NCBI GenBank assembly: GCA_003456455.1
Contig: DMRV01000228.1
Coordinates: 1 to 7,842 of the forward strand
Source of the DNA: Flavobacteriales bacterium
GTDB lineage: Bacteria > Bacteroidota > Bacteroidia > UBA10329
Length of the DNA stretch: 7,842 bases
Direction of reading: 5' to 3'
Positions 6,007 through 7,842 of the stretch are shown in pieces. The notes below the pieces were generated by a model, which had not been told where the DNA came from, did not search any database, and saw nothing but the letters and a program-made list of their open reading frames with translations. Position 1 is the stretch's first letter. Every line of letters starts with the position of its first letter. The translations under genes were made by a program, and so were the position numbers.

Positions 6007-6945
6007 ATGAAAACTTTCAATTCACTCATAGCAATCTTCTCTTTTGCAGCAATTATTGCAGGGTGCCAATCGCAACCAGAAAACACCCGAGAATCTGAGT
6101 TAGAGGAAACCGCGGAAACATATTCAGGTCTGGAGTTTGACCTTCAAGGCCACCGTGGTGCGCGTGGTTTATTCCCAGAAAACAGCATCGAAGGTTTTTT
6201 GGCTGCCGTAGAATTACAAGTGAATACCGTAGAAATGGATGTAGTCATTTCTAAGGATAATAAAGTGGTTGTTTCTCACGAACCTTGGGTTAGCTCTACC
6301 ATTTGTTGGGGAGCCAACGACAAACCTGTTTTGGAAGGAACAGACCTTAGAATTTACAGTATGAGTTATGATGAACTCACCAACTACAATTGCGGAAGTC
6401 AACCACATCCTGACTTTCCTTTACAAGCCAAAATACCAACTTTCAAGCCGTTACTCAACGAGGTAATTACTGAAGTGGAAGCGAGTGCTGCTGCTTTGGA
6501 AGTGCCAGCCCTTTACTACAACATTGAAATAAAAAGCACACCCGAAGGTGATGGTGTTTTTCACCCAGAACCAAAAGAATTCTGCCAATTGGTTTTAGAA
6601 GTGATCCAAGATGGAAATATTTTGGACCGAACAATTATCCAATCATTTGACGTGCGTGCGTTGCAGGAAATGAAAGAACTGAAACCATCCATTCCTCTTG
6701 CACTACTAATTGAGGAATCAGCTGATTTTGAAGTAAACCTAGCAGAACTTGGCTTTACACCTGACATATACAGTCCCAGTTTTCATCTTGTAAATGAAGA
6801 GTTGGTAAAAGCATGTCATGAGAAAAACATCAAACTCATTCCTTGGACTGTGAACGAAGAAGAAGACATGGTCAGACTTCTAGACCTAGGTGTTGACGGC
6901 ATCATTACCGACTATCCCGATGTTGCGCTGACGCTGAAAATGTAG
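6007..6945 (+). CDS. Glycerophosphodiester phosphodiesterase lipoprotein
   Basis: This 312-residue enzyme should cleave glycerophosphodiesters into glycerol 3-phosphate and an alcohol at the cell envelope. MKTFNSLIAIFSFAAIIAGC is a lipoprotein signal with a lipobox (IAGC, Cys20), followed by an acidic linker (ESELEETAE). The GDPD landmarks are GHRGARGLFPENS (48-60: His49, Arg50, Glu58), VEMDVVISKDNKVVVSHEPW (75-94: Glu76, Asp78, His91), NIEIKS (172-177, Glu174), LIPWTVN (277-283) and GVDGIITDYPDV (295-306). The usual HD after the second strand is HE here; I recall HEPW as common in Bacteroidota GDPDs. Cys100 and Cys129 sit in the insertion after it and could pair. I chose the ATG at 6007 because an upstream in-frame ATG at 5977 would overlap arfB and put ten polar residues before the signal peptide. 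It is the last gene of the operon. Sure of family; exact substrate unknown. Confidence 0.92.
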   Translation: MKTFNSLIAIFSFAAIIAGCQSQPENTRESELEETAETYSGLEFDLQGHRGARGLFPENSIEGFLAAVELQVNTVEMDVVISKDNKVVVSHEPWVSSTICWGANDKPVLEGTDLRIYSMSYDELTNYNCGSQPHPDFPLQAKIPTFKPLLNEVITEVEASAAALEVPALYYNIEIKSTPEGDGVFHPEPKEFCQLVLEVIQDGNILDRTIIQSFDVRALQEMKELKPSIPLALLIEESADFEVNLAELGFTPDIYSPSFHLVNEELVKACHEKNIKLIPWTVNEEEDMVRLLDLGVDGIITDYPDVALTLKM

Positions 6946-6954
6946 AGCAATAAA

Positions 6955-6982
6955 AAACCCTCCTCGTTTCCGAGAAGGGTTT
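6955..6982 (-). terminator. Intrinsic terminator of pckA, shared hairpin between convergent genes
   Basis: AAACCCTCCTCG (6955-6966), loop TTTC (6967-6970) and CGAGAAGGGTTT (6971-6982) form a 12-position stem. Read leftward, the single imperfect position is a U-G wobble and the stem runs into a U-rich tract (GGGTTTTTTATT), the classic form, 22 nt after the pckA stop. Read rightward the same position is a C-A mismatch and the following bases are CAAAAATC with no U tract, so it should end the GDPD transcript less well. Confidence 0.85.
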
Positions 6983-7004
6983 CAAAAATCTATGGAACCG
7001 TTTA

Positions 7005-7842
7005 TCAGGCTTCTTGCGAAACCTTTGGTGCTGCAGCCAAAATCTCTTCGTTAGCATTATCAGCATACTGAGCAAAATTCTTTACAAACGAAGCAGCCAG
7101 TTTATCGGCAGTTACATCGTATTTAGACTTGTCAGCCCAAGTATCTTTCGGAGAAAGTAATTCCGTTGGTACATCTGGACAAGAAGTTGGCATTGCTAAT
7201 CCAAATACGTTATGCGTTTTGAAATCAACGTCCGCTAACTCACTATTCATGGCAGCGGTAATCATTGAACGTGTGTACTTCAATTTCATTCGGTTTCCCA
7301 CTCCGTAAGCACCACCGCTCCAACCTGTGTTAATCAACCAAACATTTACGCTATGCTCCTTCATTTTTTCTCCCAAAAGCTCTGCGTACTTAGTTGGGTG
7401 AAGTGGCAAGAATGCTGCACCAAAACAAGCGCTGAAAGTTTCTTGAGGTTCAGTTACTCCAACCTCAGTTCCAGCAACTTTAGCAGTGTAACCAGAAATG
7501 AAATGATACATCGCCTGGCCAGCCGTTAACTTTGATATTGGAGGTAAAACTCCGTAAGCATCGCAGGTCAGAAAGAAGATGTTCTTTGGGTTTTTTCCAT
7601 ATCCGTTCTCAACAATATTATCGATGTGATGAATAGGATAGGAAACACGGGTGTTCTCCGTTTTCTCAACGTTTTCAAAATCAACTGTGCTTGTTCCTTC
7701 ATAGAAGTTTGTGTTCTCTACAATAGAACCAAACTTGATGGCATCCCAAATTTGAGGTTCTTTCTCCTGTGTTAAATCGATACACTTGGCATAGCAACCA
7801 CCTTCAAAGTTGAAGACTGTGTCGCCATCCCAACCATGCTCA
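7005..7842 (-). CDS. pckA: Phosphoenolpyruvate carboxykinase (ATP), C-terminal half (5' part beyond the right edge)
   Basis: PckA converts oxaloacetate and ATP to PEP, CO2 and ADP, the first committed step of gluconeogenesis, in the cytoplasm. The minus-strand frame is open from the right edge to the TGA at 7007-7005, giving 278 complete codons plus the stop, about half of the usual 530-540 residues. It follows E. coli PckA closely in motif order: EHGWDGDTVFNFEGGCYAKC at the edge (the Mg-binding kinase region), ENTRVSYPIHHIDNIV (ENTRVSYP at 7635-7658), FFLTCDAYGVLPPISKLT, YHFISGYTAKVAGTE, TEPQETFSACFGAAFLPLHP, VWLINTGWSGG, then the C-terminal helices. The P-loop GLSGTGKT should lie just outside the window. 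No frameshift or stop interrupts it. It is convergent with the GDPD operon and followed by its own terminator. This ATP-dependent type is distinct from the GTP-dependent enzyme. Very sure. Confidence 0.96.
   Translation of the reverse strand, partial: EHGWDGDTVFNFEGGCYAKCIDLTQEKEPQIWDAIKFGSIVENTNFYEGTSTVDFENVEKTENTRVSYPIHHIDNIVENGYGKNPKNIFFLTCDAYGVLPPISKLTAGQAMYHFISGYTAKVAGTEVGVTEPQETFSACFGAAFLPLHPTKYAELLGEKMKEHSVNVWLINTGWSGGAYGVGNRMKLKYTRSMITAAMNSELADVDFKTHNVFGLAMPTSCPDVPTELLSPKDTWADKSKYDVTADKLAASFVKNFAQYADNANEEILAAAPKVSQEA

Noticed and set aside
4765..6945. The two GDPD genes as a recent tandem duplication
   Set aside because: They differ in length, signal type and active-site motifs, with little shared sequence beyond family landmarks.
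6955..6982. The hairpin as a strong terminator of the rightward operon
   Set aside because: Rightward, the stem has a C-A mismatch and no U tract follows; the strong form faces the pckA transcript.
1..7842. Defence system, CRISPR array, mobile element or RNA gene
   Set aside because: I found no repeat-spacer pattern, transposase, integrase, toxin-antitoxin pair, tRNA-like fold or rRNA stretch; the DUF429 nuclease alone is not evidence of a defence system.

Overview
The window looks like ordinary chromosome from a Bacteroidota bacterium, probably a marine or aquatic flavobacterium-like lineage. The support is a secreted protein ending in a type IX secretion (T9SS) type A C-terminal sorting domain, starts that generally lack Shine-Dalgarno sequences, a lipoprotein signal on an exported phosphodiesterase, AT-leaning base composition and very tight gene packing. 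The exact order or family cannot be fixed from this sequence. I see no rRNA, tRNA, CRISPR array, insertion sequence, integrase or phage gene.

Layout. Positions 1-1251 (minus strand) hold a three-gene unit reading leftward: a DUF429 RNase H-fold protein, a 57-residue single-pass membrane protein, and a signal-peptide-bearing protein of unknown function that runs off the left edge; the last two overlap by 4 nt. A divergent intergenic region (about 1252-1487) separates it from a rightward run of six genes (1488-6945): a UbiA-family prenyltransferase, a GNAT acetyltransferase, a 613-residue T9SS cargo protein, a membrane-anchored glycerophosphodiester phosphodiesterase (GDPD)-like protein with altered active-site motifs, the ribosome-rescue hydrolase ArfB, and a GDPD lipoprotein. 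Junctions are -4, +25, +1, +2 and +16 nt, so cotranscription is likely. A hairpin at 6955-6982 separates this unit from the convergent pckA gene (ATP-type PEP carboxykinase), whose C-terminal half fills the right end.

How the genes relate. UbiA (inner membrane), the T9SS cargo (outside the cell), GDPD 1 (inner membrane or periplasm) and GDPD 2 (lipoprotein) all act in or beyond the envelope, whereas ArfB and the GNAT enzyme are cytoplasmic. The cluster looks like a housekeeping and envelope operon without one obvious pathway. I found no convincing new multi-gene system. The points most worth a second look are the two different exported GDPDs flanking arfB (the first with HGG for HRG and Asp for the usual metal-site Glu, both with a similarly placed cysteine pair) and the small membrane protein coupled to the unknown exported protein.
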